DNA from: Castellaniella sp049671645 | GTDB lineage: Bacteria > Pseudomonadota > Gammaproteobacteria > Burkholderiales > Burkholderiaceae_B | Direction of reading: 5' to 3' | DNA length: 64,000 nt | NCBI RefSeq assembly: GCF_049671645.1 | Contig: NZ_JBATVG010000002.1 | Span: 1-64,000 of the forward strand | Part shown: in pieces, positions 42,527 through 51,784 of the stretch | Position numbering within the stretch: the stretch's first letter is position 1 | Layout of the letters: every line of letters begins with the position of its first letter | Notes under the pieces: generated by a model | Seen by the model: the letters and a program-made list of their open reading frames with translations, nothing else | The model's database searches: none | Told to the model about the DNA's origin: nothing | Position numbers and translations under genes: made by a program

Positions 42527-43984
42527 CTACTTGTCCAGCCGCTGCTTCAGAACCGTATTCACCTGCTGCGGATTCGCCTTCCCCTTGGCCGCCTTCATCA
42601 CCTGGCCCACCAGCGAATTGAACGCCTTCTGCTTGCCTGCGTGGTATTCCTCGACGATCGCGGGGTTGGCCGCCAGCACCTGATCGATCATGGCTTCGAT
42701 CGCCCCGGTATCGCTGATCTGGCGCAGGCCCTTCGACTCGATGATCGCATCCGCATCGCCGCCCGATTCCCCCGCCCACATCGCCGCGAACACATCGCGG
42801 GCGATCTTGGTGGAAATCGTCCCGTCCAGGATGCGGGCGATCAGCGCCGCCAATTGCGCGGGAGCCACCGGCGATTGGCCGATCTCCAACCCGTCGCGGT
42901 TCAGCGCCGCCGACAATTCGCCCAGGATCCAGTTGGCCGCCTGTTTCGCCTGCTCGGCGGGCAGGGCCGTCGCGGTCGCCTCGAAATAATCCGCCACGGA
43001 GCGGTGCAGCGTCAGTTGCGCGGCATCGTAGGCCGTCAGACCCATATCGGATTCGAAACGGGCGCGTTTCGCCGCCGGGAGTTCCGGCAGCGTGGCGCGG
43101 ACTTCTTCGATCCATTCCGGCGACACGATCAGCGGCGGCAGATCCGGGTCGGGGAAATACCGGTAGTCGTCGGAGTCTTCCTTGGTGCGCATGCTGCGGG
43201 TTTCATCCCGGTCCGCATCGTATAGGCGGGTTGCCTGCACGACCTTGCCGCCGTCTTCGATCAGTTCGATCTGGCGACGGATTTCGTATTGGATGGCGCG
43301 TTCCAGGAAACGGAAAGAATTCAGATTCTTGATCTCGCAGCGTGTGCCGAGTTCAGTCTGGCCGCGCGGACGCACCGACACGTTGGCGTCGCAGCGGAAC
43401 GAACCTTCCTGCATATTTCCGTCGCAAATGCCCAGCCAGACCACCAGGCCGTGCAGGGTGCGGGCGTAGGCCACGGCCTCGGCGGCCGAGTGCATCTCCG
43501 GTTCGGTCACGATTTCCAGCAGCGGCGTGCCCGCGCGGTTCAGGTCGATGCCGCTGGACGATTCGCCATGCGGCCCGGTGAAATGTTCGTGCAGGGACTT
43601 GCCGGCGTCTTCTTCCAGATGGGCGCGCGTCAGGTTGATCGTGTGTTCCTGTTCGCCGACGAAAAATGACAACTGGCCGCCGACCACGATAGGCAATTCG
43701 AACTGGCTGATCTGGTAGTTCTTCGGCAGATCGGGGTAGAAATAGTTCTTGCGCGCGAAGACGGATCGGTGCGCTACTTGGGCGCCGATGGCCAGGCCGA
43801 ACTGGATGGCGCGTTCCACCGCGCCCCGGTTCATGGCCGGCAGCGAACCCGGCAGGGCCATGTCCACGGCATTGGCCTGTGTATTGGGCTCGGCGCCGAA
43901 ACGCGTGCTGCTGCGCGAAAAGATCTTCGACTGAGTGGACAGCTGGGCGTGGGTTTCCAGCCCGATGACGATTTCCCAATCCAT
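42527..43984 (-). CDS. gatB: Glutamyl/aspartyl-tRNA amidotransferase subunit B
   Basis: The tRNA-binding and kinase subunit of GatCAB, which converts Glu-tRNA(Gln) or Asp-tRNA(Asn) to the amide; 485 residues. The cradle domain starts WEIVIGLETHAQLSTQSKIFS. SVFARKNYFYPDLPKNYQISQFE, DLNRAGTPLLEIVTEPE and CDGNMQEGSFRCDANVSVRP are strongly conserved. The C-terminal YqeY-like domain ends AKGKANPQQVNTVLKQRL. The start overlaps the last base of the gatA stop. It forms the gatC-gatA-gatB operon. Confidence 0.96.
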   Translation of the reverse strand: MDWEIVIGLETHAQLSTQSKIFSRSSTRFGAEPNTQANAVDMALPGSLPAMNRGAVERAIQFGLAIGAQVAHRSVFARKNYFYPDLPKNYQISQFELPIVVGGQLSFFVGEQEHTINLTRAHLEEDAGKSLHEHFTGPHGESSSGIDLNRAGTPLLEIVTEPEMHSAAEAVAYARTLHGLVVWLGICDGNMQEGSFRCDANVSVRPRGQTELGTRCEIKNLNSFRFLERAIQYEIRRQIELIEDGGKVVQATRLYDADRDETRSMRTKEDSDDYRYFPDPDLPPLIVSPEWIEEVRATLPELPAAKRARFESDMGLTAYDAAQLTLHRSVADYFEATATALPAEQAKQAANWILGELSAALNRDGLEIGQSPVAPAQLAALIARILDGTISTKIARDVFAAMWAGESGGDADAIIESKGLRQISDTGAIEAMIDQVLAANPAIVEEYHAGKQKAFNSLVGQVMKAAKGKANPQQVNTVLKQRLDK

Positions 43985-45507
43985 TATGCGTGTTCCGGTG
44001 TGCGTTGGTGCCAGTCAGTGGTCTGCTGATAGCGGTCGGCCAGGGCCAGCAGGCGGCCCTCGTCGAAATAGCGGCCGACGATCTGCAGCCCTATGGGCAG
44101 GCGGCCCGAATCCCCGCCGAAACCGCAGGGGATGGACATGCCGGGCAGCCCGGCCAGGCTGACGCCCAGGGTGTAGATATCGCCCAGCCAGTCGGCGATG
44201 GGGTCCTGGCGGTTGTCGCCGATGCGGCGGGCCGTGCCGGGCGTGACCGGCCCCATGATGACATCGCAGTCCTGGGACAGCGCCCGCTGGAAGTCATCGA
44301 CGATCATGCGCCGCACGCGCTGGGCCTGCAGATAATAAGCGTCGTAGTAGCCGTGCGACAGCACGTAGGTGCCCACCAGGATGCGGCGGCGCACTTCGTC
44401 GCCGAAGCCTTCCGAGCGCGAGCGGCTGGTCATGTCGGCCAGGTCTGTGTACTGAGCCGCCCGGTGGCCGTAGCGCACCCCGTCGTAGCGCGACAGGTTG
44501 CTGGATGCTTCAGCGGGGGCGATGACGTAATACGCCGGAATCGACAGGCGGGTGCGGGGCAGGGAAATATCCACGCGGGTGGCGCCCAGCGATTCGAAGA
44601 CCTGCAGGGCGGATTCGATGGCGGCGCCCACGTCGGCTGCCAGGCCCTCATTGAAGAATTCGCGCGGCACCCCGATGCGAAGGCCTTTCAGGGGCTGATC
44701 GCCCGCGGCCTGGAAGACGGACTGCGCCGCGTCGAAATCGGCCTGGATGCGGCCGGAGGCGTTGGGCCGTCCGTCGCAGGATTCCAGGCTGGTGGAATCC
44801 TGGGGGTCGAAGCCGCTCATGGTGTCCAGCAGCGGCACCAGGTCGCGGGCGCTGCGGGCCAGGGGGCCGGCCTGATCCAGGCTGGAAGCGTAGGCGATGA
44901 TGCCGTAGCGCGATACGGTGCCGTAGGTGGGCTTGATGCCGCTGACGCCGCAATAGGCGGCGGGCTGGCGCACCGATCCGCCTGTGTCGGTGCCGGTGGC
45001 GCCCAGCACCAGGCCGGCGGCCACGGCGGCGGCGGAGCCGCCCGACGACCCGCCTGGGATGCGGTCCGCGTCCCAGGGATTGCATACCGGGCCGAAGGCG
45101 GAATTCTCGTTGCCCGAGCCCATGGCGAATTCGTCGCAGCTGAGCTTGCCCAGGGATACGGCGCCGGCCTGGCGCAGGTGGTCCACGACGGTGGCATCGA
45201 AGGGGCTGACGTAATCGGCCAGCATGCGGCTGGCGGCGGTGGTGCGCCAGCCGCGCGTCACGAACAGGTCTTTGTGGGCGATGGGAATGCCGGTCAGCGG
45301 CCCCGCCTGGCCGTCGGCCAGCGCCTGGTCGGCGGCGCGGGCCTGGGCCAGGGTCAGGTCGTCGTCGATGTGCAGGAAGACATTCGGGTCGCGGTAGCCG
45401 CGGGCGGCCCGAAGGGCGTCGGCGGCCAGCTCGGCGGCGCTGATGCGCCGGCTGCGCAGGGCTTCGCCCAGCGCCGGGATGCTGTGGAATTCGGAAAACT
45501 GGGTCAT
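43984..45507 (-). CDS. gatA: Glutamyl/aspartyl-tRNA amidotransferase subunit A
   Basis: Glutaminase (amidase-signature) subunit of 507 residues. The Ser-cisSer-Lys triad is visible as K in GIPIAHKDLF (near residue 80) and the two serines in GGSSGGSAAAVAAGL and TDTGGSVRQPAAYCG (about 150-185). GIKPTYGTVSRYGIIAYASSLDQAGP is a family hallmark. ATG 45507 starts the protein and lies four bases beyond the gatC stop. The longer upstream reading overlaps gatC and was excluded. Confidence 0.96.
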   Translation of the reverse strand: MTQFSEFHSIPALGEALRSRRISAAELAADALRAARGYRDPNVFLHIDDDLTLAQARAADQALADGQAGPLTGIPIAHKDLFVTRGWRTTAASRMLADYVSPFDATVVDHLRQAGAVSLGKLSCDEFAMGSGNENSAFGPVCNPWDADRIPGGSSGGSAAAVAAGLVLGATGTDTGGSVRQPAAYCGVSGIKPTYGTVSRYGIIAYASSLDQAGPLARSARDLVPLLDTMSGFDPQDSTSLESCDGRPNASGRIQADFDAAQSVFQAAGDQPLKGLRIGVPREFFNEGLAADVGAAIESALQVFESLGATRVDISLPRTRLSIPAYYVIAPAEASSNLSRYDGVRYGHRAAQYTDLADMTSRSRSEGFGDEVRRRILVGTYVLSHGYYDAYYLQAQRVRRMIVDDFQRALSQDCDVIMGPVTPGTARRIGDNRQDPIADWLGDIYTLGVSLAGLPGMSIPCGFGGDSGRLPIGLQIVGRYFDEGRLLALADRYQQTTDWHQRTPEHA

Positions 45508-45511
45508 GGCA

Positions 45512-45820
45512 TCATTCGATGACGGTGGGCACGAGGAACAGGCCCTGGTGGGCCGCGGGGGCGTTTTGCAGGCAGGCGTCGCGCTGGCCGGTCGACTGGG
45601 CCGGGTCGGCCGCATCGTCGCGCAGCCGCAGGGCGATGTGCTGATGGGCGGCCAGCGGGTGGGCCATGGGCTCGATGCCGGTCGTGGCCACCGCTTGCAG
45701 TTCTTCGATCAGGCCCAGGATGCGATTCAGTTCCTGGTGGGCGCGGGATTGGTCATTGGAATCCAGCCGCAGGCCCGAAAGTCGTGCGAGCCGGGTGATG
45801 TCCTGTTCGGTCAGTGCCAT
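45512..45820 (-). CDS. gatC: Glutamyl/aspartyl-tRNA amidotransferase subunit C
   Basis: Small clamp subunit of 102 residues that wraps the GatA-GatB interface. It begins ALTEQDITRLARLSGLRL, continues LNRILGLIEELQAVATTGIEPMAHPL, and ends APAAHQGLFLVPTVIE with the proline-valine pattern of the family. It leads the gatCAB operon, divergent from mreB across a 254-base gap. Confidence 0.95.
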   Translation of the reverse strand: MALTEQDITRLARLSGLRLDSNDQSRAHQELNRILGLIEELQAVATTGIEPMAHPLAAHQHIALRLRDDAADPAQSTGQRDACLQNAPAAHQGLFLVPTVIE

Positions 45821-46074
45821 GTCGTCTTGCCGGAGAGGCCGCCGCCAAAGGGCGGCCGGATGAGTGTGTGCGGATGTGTCCGGGAATGCCGAAAGCGGAT
45901 GTTTTGCAAAACTTTCCCCTTGATTCCAAGCATGTCCACAGAGGATTATAAGTTATCATTACCGATTCCATGCGGCTTGCCTGGCCTGTGCCCGCCGCGC
46001 TGGCGGTAGATCGTCGGCGACATCGGGCCCTACGCGCGCAAATCCCATTTCACCCTCTTTACATTAGTGCGCCC

Positions 46075-47118
46075 ATGTTCGGATTCCTACGCAGCTATTT
46101 TTCCAGCGATATGGCGATTGACCTTGGTACGGCCAATACGCTGATCTATGTCCGCAGCAAGGGCATCGTGCTCGACGAACCTTCGGTCGTCGCAATCCGC
46201 CACGATGGCGGCCCCAACGGCAAGAAAATCATCCAGGCAGTCGGCCACGAGGCCAAGCAGATGCTGGGTCGGGTGCCCGGCAACATCGAAGCCATCCGTC
46301 CGATGAAAGACGGTGTCATCGCCGACTTCACCGTGACCGAGCAGATGCTCAAGCAGTTCATCCGCATGGTTCACCCGCGCAGCATGCTGGCCCCCAGCCC
46401 GCGCATCATCGTCTGCGTGCCGTGCGGTTCCACCCAGGTCGAACGCCGCGCCATCCGCGAATCCGCCTTGGGCGCCGGCGCCAGCCAGGTCTACCTGATC
46501 GAGGAACCCATGGCCGCCGCCATCGGCGCCGGGCTGGCCGTGTCCGATGCCAGCGGTTCCATGGTCGTGGACATCGGCGGCGGCACCACCGAAGTCGCCG
46601 TGATCTCCCTGGGCGGCATGGTCTACAAAGGCTCGGTGCGCGTCGGCGGCGACAAATTCGACGAAGCCATCATCAACTACATTCGCCGCAACTACGGCAT
46701 GCTGATCGGCGAACCCACCGCCGAACTGATCAAGAAAGAAATCGGCTCGGCCTTCCCCGGGTCTGAAATCCGTGAAATCGAGGTCAAGGGCCGCAATCTG
46801 TCCGAAGGCGTGCCGCGCAGCTTCACGGTGTCTTCGAACGAAATCCTCGAATCCCTGACGGATCCGCTGAATCAGATCGTCTCGGCCGTGAAAACCGCGC
46901 TCGAACAGACGCCGCCTGAATTGGGCGCGGACATCACCGACAAGGGCATCGCCCTGACCGGTGGCGGGGCGCTGCTGCATGACCTGGACCGTCTGCTCCA
47001 GGAAGAAACCGGCCTGCCCGTGGTCGTCGCCGAGGACCCGCTGACATGCGTGGTGCGGGGCTGCGGCGAAGCACTCGAACATCTCGAGCGTCTGGGCGGG
47101 GTCTTCATTTACGATTGA
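46075..47118 (+). CDS. mreB: Rod-shape determining protein MreB
   Basis: Actin-like filament protein of 347 residues that guides the elongasome. The phosphate-1 loop is AIDLGTANTLIY (near residue 12). DIGGGTTEVAVISLGG and GIALTGGGALLHDLDRLL give phosphate-2 and the adenosine site. The N-terminal amphipathic helix MFGFLRSYFS anchors filaments to the membrane. The start is ATG 46075; upstream in-frame codons do not match the family. It heads mreB-mreC-mreD-mrdA-rodA. Confidence 0.97.
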   Translation: MFGFLRSYFSSDMAIDLGTANTLIYVRSKGIVLDEPSVVAIRHDGGPNGKKIIQAVGHEAKQMLGRVPGNIEAIRPMKDGVIADFTVTEQMLKQFIRMVHPRSMLAPSPRIIVCVPCGSTQVERRAIRESALGAGASQVYLIEEPMAAAIGAGLAVSDASGSMVVDIGGGTTEVAVISLGGMVYKGSVRVGGDKFDEAIINYIRRNYGMLIGEPTAELIKKEIGSAFPGSEIREIEVKGRNLSEGVPRSFTVSSNEILESLTDPLNQIVSAVKTALEQTPPELGADITDKGIALTGGGALLHDLDRLLQEETGLPVVVAEDPLTCVVRGCGEALEHLERLGGVFIYD

Positions 47119-47144
47119 TAGAGCGGTCTTCGCTCTTTTTCGTC

Positions 47145-48029
47145 ATGCGCGAACCCGGGACGCTCAGGCTCTTCAAGCGCGGGCCCAGCATCGAAGTCCG
47201 TCTGGTCCTGTTGCTGGCCGTCTGCCTGGCCCTGATTGTGACCGATGCGCACTGGCCCGTCCTGGGTCCGGTGCGCCAGACCTTGTCGACGGCCATCTAC
47301 CCCTTTCAGCGGGTGGTGCTGGCTCCCCGAGAGGCCATGGAATACGTGGACAGCTGGTCGCACGCGGCCACACTGGCGCGCGAGGAACAGGACGCCCTGC
47401 GCCGCCAGCAGATCGAAATGGCGCAATTGGTCACCCATGCCGCCCAGCTGACGACCGAGAACGAGCAGCTGCGCCGCTTGCTGAAAGTATCCGAATCCAT
47501 TTCCCAGCAGTCGGTGGCCGTCGAAGTTTTCTACGTGCCGCCCAATGCGTTCAGCCATCGGCTGATTTTCAACAAGGGGTCCGACGCGGGCATCGAGCCC
47601 GGGATGCCGGTCATCGACGAAGGCGGGGTCGTGGGACAGATCATCCACGTCACTCCGTTCACATCCGAGGCCGCCTTGTTGATCGATGATCAGGTGTCCA
47701 TCCCCGTTCAGGTGCTGCGCAACGGCCTGCGCCTGATCGCCTTCGGCAGCGATGAAGTCGGCAAGCTGGAAGTTCGCTACCTGACGGCCAATGTGGATGT
47801 ACAGGCCGGCGATACACTCGTGACCAGCGGTATCGGCGGTTTGTTCCCGGCGGGGCTTTCGGTGGGGCGGGTGGAAAAAGTGGATCGCGACCCGGGCACC
47901 GGCTTTGCCATGGCGATTGCCGAACCTTTGTCGCATCCCGAACGCTATCGCCATTTCCTGGTGCTGCGCGTCGATGTGTCGAAAGTGCCCAAACCCGAGG
48001 AGATCGAGCGTGCCCTTGGTCAGCACTAA
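47145..48029 (+). CDS. mreC: Rod-shape determining protein MreC
   Basis: Bitopic elongasome scaffold of 294 residues. It has a cytoplasmic N-terminus (LRLFKRGPSIEVR), a membrane helix at about 18-36, a coiled coil at about 75-115 (ATLAREEQDALRRQQIEMAQ...ENEQLRRLLKVS), and a periplasmic beta domain with NKGSDAGIEPGMPVIDEGGVVGQI and TSGIGGLFPAGLSVGRV. ATG 47145 is chosen. An alternative TTG at 47115 overlapping the mreB stop would add ten residues. The 3' end overlaps the mreD GTG start. Confidence 0.95.
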   Translation: MREPGTLRLFKRGPSIEVRLVLLLAVCLALIVTDAHWPVLGPVRQTLSTAIYPFQRVVLAPREAMEYVDSWSHAATLAREEQDALRRQQIEMAQLVTHAAQLTTENEQLRRLLKVSESISQQSVAVEVFYVPPNAFSHRLIFNKGSDAGIEPGMPVIDEGGVVGQIIHVTPFTSEAALLIDDQVSIPVQVLRNGLRLIAFGSDEVGKLEVRYLTANVDVQAGDTLVTSGIGGLFPAGLSVGRVEKVDRDPGTGFAMAIAEPLSHPERYRHFLVLRVDVSKVPKPEEIERALGQH

Positions 48030-48576
48030 ACGACCGGCGGGGCGTTCCTCGCTGATGTCTCTGCAGCCTGTGGATGCCGCGCCTTTCCACCGGCCCTCAT
48101 CGGCCTGGCTGGTATGGGGCTCGCTGCTCCTGGTCTGGCTGGCGTCCCTGTTGCCCTGGCGGCTGTGGCAGCCGGTGCCCGACATGCTGCTGCTGGTGCT
48201 GGCATTCTGGTGCCTGCACGAGCCCGGGCGTGTCGGCCTGCTCACCGCTTTTGTCCTGGGCCTGCTGATGGACGTGCATGATTCCGGCCTGTTGGGGCTG
48301 CACGCCTTGAATTATGTGCTGTGCGCCTATGGGGTGCTGCGGCTGCACAGACGGCTGCAGCATTTCAATGTCTGGGTCCAGACGCTGCATATGGTGCCGG
48401 TTTTCGTGGCGGCGGCCCTGGTGTCGCGACTGCTGGGGGCCTGGCTCAATGGCGCCTGGGTGGGTTGGGACTGGCTGTGGGCGGCGCTGATCACCGGCGC
48501 GCTGCTGCCTCTGGCGGACGTGCTGCTGTTGCTGCCCCAGCGCCGGCTGGATGGCGACGACGTCGGCGCAGTGTGA
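48010..48576 (+). CDS. mreD: Rod-shape determining protein MreD
   Basis: Polytopic inner-membrane protein of 188 residues with about five helices (WLVWGSLLLVWLASLLPWRLW, MLLLVLAFWCL, GLLTAFVLGLLMDV, VPVFVAAALVSRLL, LITGALLPLADVLLLLPQ). The PDMLLLVLAFWCLHEPGRVG pattern is typical of beta-proteobacterial MreD. GTG 48010 follows GAGGAGATC at a suitable distance and overlaps mreC by 20 bases. An ATG at 48055 is the alternative. Confidence 0.9.
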   Translation: MPLVSTKRPAGRSSLMSLQPVDAAPFHRPSSAWLVWGSLLLVWLASLLPWRLWQPVPDMLLLVLAFWCLHEPGRVGLLTAFVLGLLMDVHDSGLLGLHALNYVLCAYGVLRLHRRLQHFNVWVQTLHMVPVFVAAALVSRLLGAWLNGAWVGWDWLWAALITGALLPLADVLLLLPQRRLDGDDVGAV

Positions 48577-48585
48577 TGGCGCGGC

Positions 48586-50622
48586 ATGTTTGAGTTTCGC
48601 AAGACCGGCCTCCATCAGCGGCAGACTGTGCTGTTGCGCGCCTGGGTGGCGGGCGTGTTTGCCTTGGTGTGCCTGTTGCTGTTGGTCGGCCGCCTGTGGT
48701 ATTTGCAGATCGTGCGCTATGACAATCTGGCGGCGCGCGCCGATCAGAACCGGATCACCATCGTGCCGATCCCGCCCCGGCGCGGCCAGATCACGGATCG
48801 CAATGGCGAAACCATGGCGACCAACCAGCGGGATTACACGCTGCTGGTCACGCGGGCGCAGGTCCAGGGGAAAGTCGAGGATCTGCTGGACCGATTGCGG
48901 GAACTCGTCTACATCAGCGACAGCGACCAGCGCAAGTTCCTGCGGCTCTACCAGCAAAGCGGCCGCTACGCGCCGGTGCTGCTGCGCAATAACCTGAACG
49001 ACATCGAGGCATCCTGGTTTGCCGTTCATGCCTTTGAATTCCCGGGCGTCAGCCTGCAGGCCCGCTGGGTGCGCGCCTATCCTCTGCATGAGTCCGCGGC
49101 GCATGTGCTGGGCTTCGTCGGCCGGATATCGGAAGCGGACGAGCAGCACCTGGAAGATACCGGCCAGGAGGGGAATTACCGGGGTACCCTGGTGATGGGC
49201 AAAAAGGGTATTGAAAAGACATGGGAAAAGGTGCTGCATGGCCGCACGGGGGTCGAGGAGCTGGAAGTGACAGCGACCGGCCGGCCCGTGCGCGAACTGA
49301 GCCGTACCGACCCGATTCCGGGGTCGAATCTGGAATTGTCCCTGGATGCGGGCTTGCAGAAGCTGGCAGAGACCCAATTCGATGGCCGTCGCGGGGCGCT
49401 GGTGGCGATTGCGCCGCATACCGGCGAGGTCCTGGCGTTCGTGTCCTCGCCCTCGTTTGATCCGAATCTGTTCGTCGATGGCATCGACGTGGAGAACTGG
49501 CGCAAACTCAATGAGTCGCCGGATCACCCCCTGATCAATCGGCCCTTGTACGGGACCTATCCGATCGGCTCGACGTATAAGCCCTTCGTCGCCTTGGCGG
49601 CTCTGGAAATGGGCTTGCGCGGGGCGCAGGACATGGTCCCCGATCCGGGGTATTTCGAACTGGCCGGCCAGAAATTCCGCAATGCGGGAGGGGCCGTCTA
49701 CGGGCCGACCAATCTGCACAAGGCGATCGTCGTGTCCTCGGACACCTATTTCTTTTCGCTGGGCGCCCTGATGGACGTCGATGCCTTGCATGATTTCAGC
49801 AAGCAGTTCGGGTTTGGCCAGATCACCGGCATCGATCTGGACGGTGAACGACGCGGCGTGCTGCCCTCTCGGGAGTGGAAGCGCAAGACCTATAAAAAAC
49901 CGGCGCAGCAGCATTGGTATCAAGGTGAAACCGTTTCTGTGACGGTGGGCCAGGGCTACAACGCCTTCACCCTGCTGCAACTGGCGCAGGCCACGTCGGT
50001 CCTGGCCAATGACGGGGTCTACATGAAGCCTCATCTGGTGCGCCGTATCATCGATCCCCTGACCGGCCGTTTCACGTATCCGGTATTGGCGCCTCAATAT
50101 ACGATCCCGCTCAAGCCCGCCAATCTGAAGGCGGTCCGTGATGCCATGGTCGACGTCATCAACAAGGGCACCGCGCGGCGGGCCTTCGACGGAGCCGCCT
50201 ACCAGGCCGCGGGCAAGACCGGCACTGCCCAGGTCTACAGCCTGCGGGGCGCCAAATACAAGGCGCATGCGGTGGATGAACGCCTGCGCGACCACGCCCT
50301 GTTCATGGCCTATGCGCCGGTGGATGACCCGCAGATCGCCGTGGCCCTGATCGTGGAAAACGGCGGTTGGGGCGCCTCGGTCGCGGCGCCGATCGCCCGC
50401 ACGGTCTTCGATTATTGGCTGGATCCCGCCCGGGTGGTCAAGCGCCGGCAGCAGATGCAGGCGGAACAGGCCGCGCGCCAGGCGAACGATGCGGCCGCGC
50501 GACCGGGCCTGGGGGCGCCGGACGCATCGCCCGCGCCCGATGACGAAGAGGCCCCCGAGCCCGCTCCTTTGCCGGATGCCGCTACGCCCCCTGAAGATGG
50601 GGCCCAGGAGGACACGCCATGA
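48586..50622 (+). CDS. mrdA: Penicillin-binding protein 2 (elongasome transpeptidase)
   Basis: Class B PBP of 678 residues that crosslinks lateral wall peptidoglycan with RodA. It has a single N-terminal helix (about 19-40), a pedestal domain with PPRRGQITDRNGETMATNQ, and a transpeptidase domain. The active serine is in the STYK motif of PIGSTYKPF (about 328), SSD is near 384 and KTG near 544 (AGKTGTAQVYS). The C-terminal 60 residues form an alanine/proline/acid-rich tail (APDASPAPDDEEAPEPAP). It overlaps rodA by four bases. Confidence 0.96.
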   Translation: MFEFRKTGLHQRQTVLLRAWVAGVFALVCLLLLVGRLWYLQIVRYDNLAARADQNRITIVPIPPRRGQITDRNGETMATNQRDYTLLVTRAQVQGKVEDLLDRLRELVYISDSDQRKFLRLYQQSGRYAPVLLRNNLNDIEASWFAVHAFEFPGVSLQARWVRAYPLHESAAHVLGFVGRISEADEQHLEDTGQEGNYRGTLVMGKKGIEKTWEKVLHGRTGVEELEVTATGRPVRELSRTDPIPGSNLELSLDAGLQKLAETQFDGRRGALVAIAPHTGEVLAFVSSPSFDPNLFVDGIDVENWRKLNESPDHPLINRPLYGTYPIGSTYKPFVALAALEMGLRGAQDMVPDPGYFELAGQKFRNAGGAVYGPTNLHKAIVVSSDTYFFSLGALMDVDALHDFSKQFGFGQITGIDLDGERRGVLPSREWKRKTYKKPAQQHWYQGETVSVTVGQGYNAFTLLQLAQATSVLANDGVYMKPHLVRRIIDPLTGRFTYPVLAPQYTIPLKPANLKAVRDAMVDVINKGTARRAFDGAAYQAAGKTGTAQVYSLRGAKYKAHAVDERLRDHALFMAYAPVDDPQIAVALIVENGGWGASVAAPIARTVFDYWLDPARVVKRRQQMQAEQAARQANDAAARPGLGAPDASPAPDDEEAPEPAPLPDAATPPEDGAQEDTP

Positions 50623-51761
50623 AGCTCATCGTGCTGGCCGTGCGCCGCATGCTGTCGGTCCTGGACTGGCCTTTGCTGATTCTTCTGGTGCTCATGGCGC
50701 TGGTCGGCATGGCGACCATGCATTCGGCGGTGGGGAACACCGACTGGCGCTTCGCCGATCAGTTGCGTAATTTCCTGATCGCTTTTGTCGCCATGTGGGC
50801 GGTGGCGTTGATGCGCCCGACCTTCATCATGCGCACTGCCCCGTTCCTGTATGTCGTGGGCGTGGTGCTGCTGGTGGCGGTGATGTTGTTCGGCGTGACC
50901 AGCAAGGGTGCGACGCGTTGGCTGGAGCTCGGATTTGGCCGTGTCCAGCCATCGGAAATGATGAAGATTGCCGTGCCGCTGATGCTGGCCTGGTATTTTC
51001 AGCGGCAGTCCAGCGGGCGTTTCAAGGTGCTGGACTTCCTGGTGGCCGGGGTGCTGCTGCTGGTGCCGGCCGCGCTGATCATCGAACAGCCTGACCTGGG
51101 CACGGCGCTGCTGGTGCTGGCGTCCGGATTTTGCGTGATCTATTTCGCGGGCCTGTCTTTCAAGTTGCTGGTGCCGGTGGTGCTGGTGGCCGTGCTGGGG
51201 CTGGGCACGCTGGTGTCCTACGAGGACCAGATCTGCCAGCCCGATGTGGACTGGGTGGTCTTGCACGACTATCAGAAATACCGGGTCTGCGTCTTGCTGA
51301 ACCCCGGTTCCGACCCGCTGGGCAAGGGCTTTCATACGATCCAATCCATGATTGCCGTGGGTTCGGGCGGTGTCTACGGCAAGGGATATATGCAGGGCAC
51401 GCAGACGCACCTGGATTTCATCCCCGAACGCACTACCGATTTCATCTTTGCCGTGTTTGCCGAGGAGTTCGGTTTCTACGGCGGCGTGACCCTGCTGGTG
51501 CTGTATGCCCTGATGGTGCTGCGCGGCCTGACGATCACGGTGCGGGCGCCCACCCAGTTCGGGCGCCTGCTGGGCGGAGCCATGTCCATGATGATGTTCG
51601 TCTACGTCTTTGTGAACATCGGCATGGTGACCGGCGTGCTGCCGGTCGTCGGGGTGCCGCTGCCTTTCATGAGCTACGGCGGCACGGCCCTGATGACGCT
51701 GGGGGTGGCCTGCGGCCTGCTGATGAGTATCGGGGCGCATCAGCCCCGATCGTCGGGGTGA
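50619..51761 (+). CDS. rodA: SEDS-family peptidoglycan polymerase RodA
   Basis: Glycosyltransferase of the elongasome (mrdB in E. coli nomenclature), 380 residues and ten helices. SEDS signatures are VTSKGATRWLELGFGRVQPSEMMKI (about 91-115), EQPDLGTALLVLASG with the catalytic aspartate region, FIPERTTDFIFAVFAEEFGF and LPFMSYGGTALMTLGVACGLLMS. It is coupled to mrdA by an ATGA overlap and ends 23 bases before convergent mutY. Confidence 0.96.
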   Translation: MKLIVLAVRRMLSVLDWPLLILLVLMALVGMATMHSAVGNTDWRFADQLRNFLIAFVAMWAVALMRPTFIMRTAPFLYVVGVVLLVAVMLFGVTSKGATRWLELGFGRVQPSEMMKIAVPLMLAWYFQRQSSGRFKVLDFLVAGVLLLVPAALIIEQPDLGTALLVLASGFCVIYFAGLSFKLLVPVVLVAVLGLGTLVSYEDQICQPDVDWVVLHDYQKYRVCVLLNPGSDPLGKGFHTIQSMIAVGSGGVYGKGYMQGTQTHLDFIPERTTDFIFAVFAEEFGFYGGVTLLVLYALMVLRGLTITVRAPTQFGRLLGGAMSMMMFVYVFVNIGMVTGVLPVVGVPLPFMSYGGTALMTLGVACGLLMSIGAHQPRSSG

Positions 51762-51784
51762 TGGCCCGGCGTGTCCGGAGTCCT

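Noticed and set aside
48097..50295. Long minus-strand open frame of 732 codons opposite mreD and mrdA
   Set aside because: Glutamine/histidine/arginine-rich antisense artefact. MreD and PBP2 motifs are intact on the plus strand.
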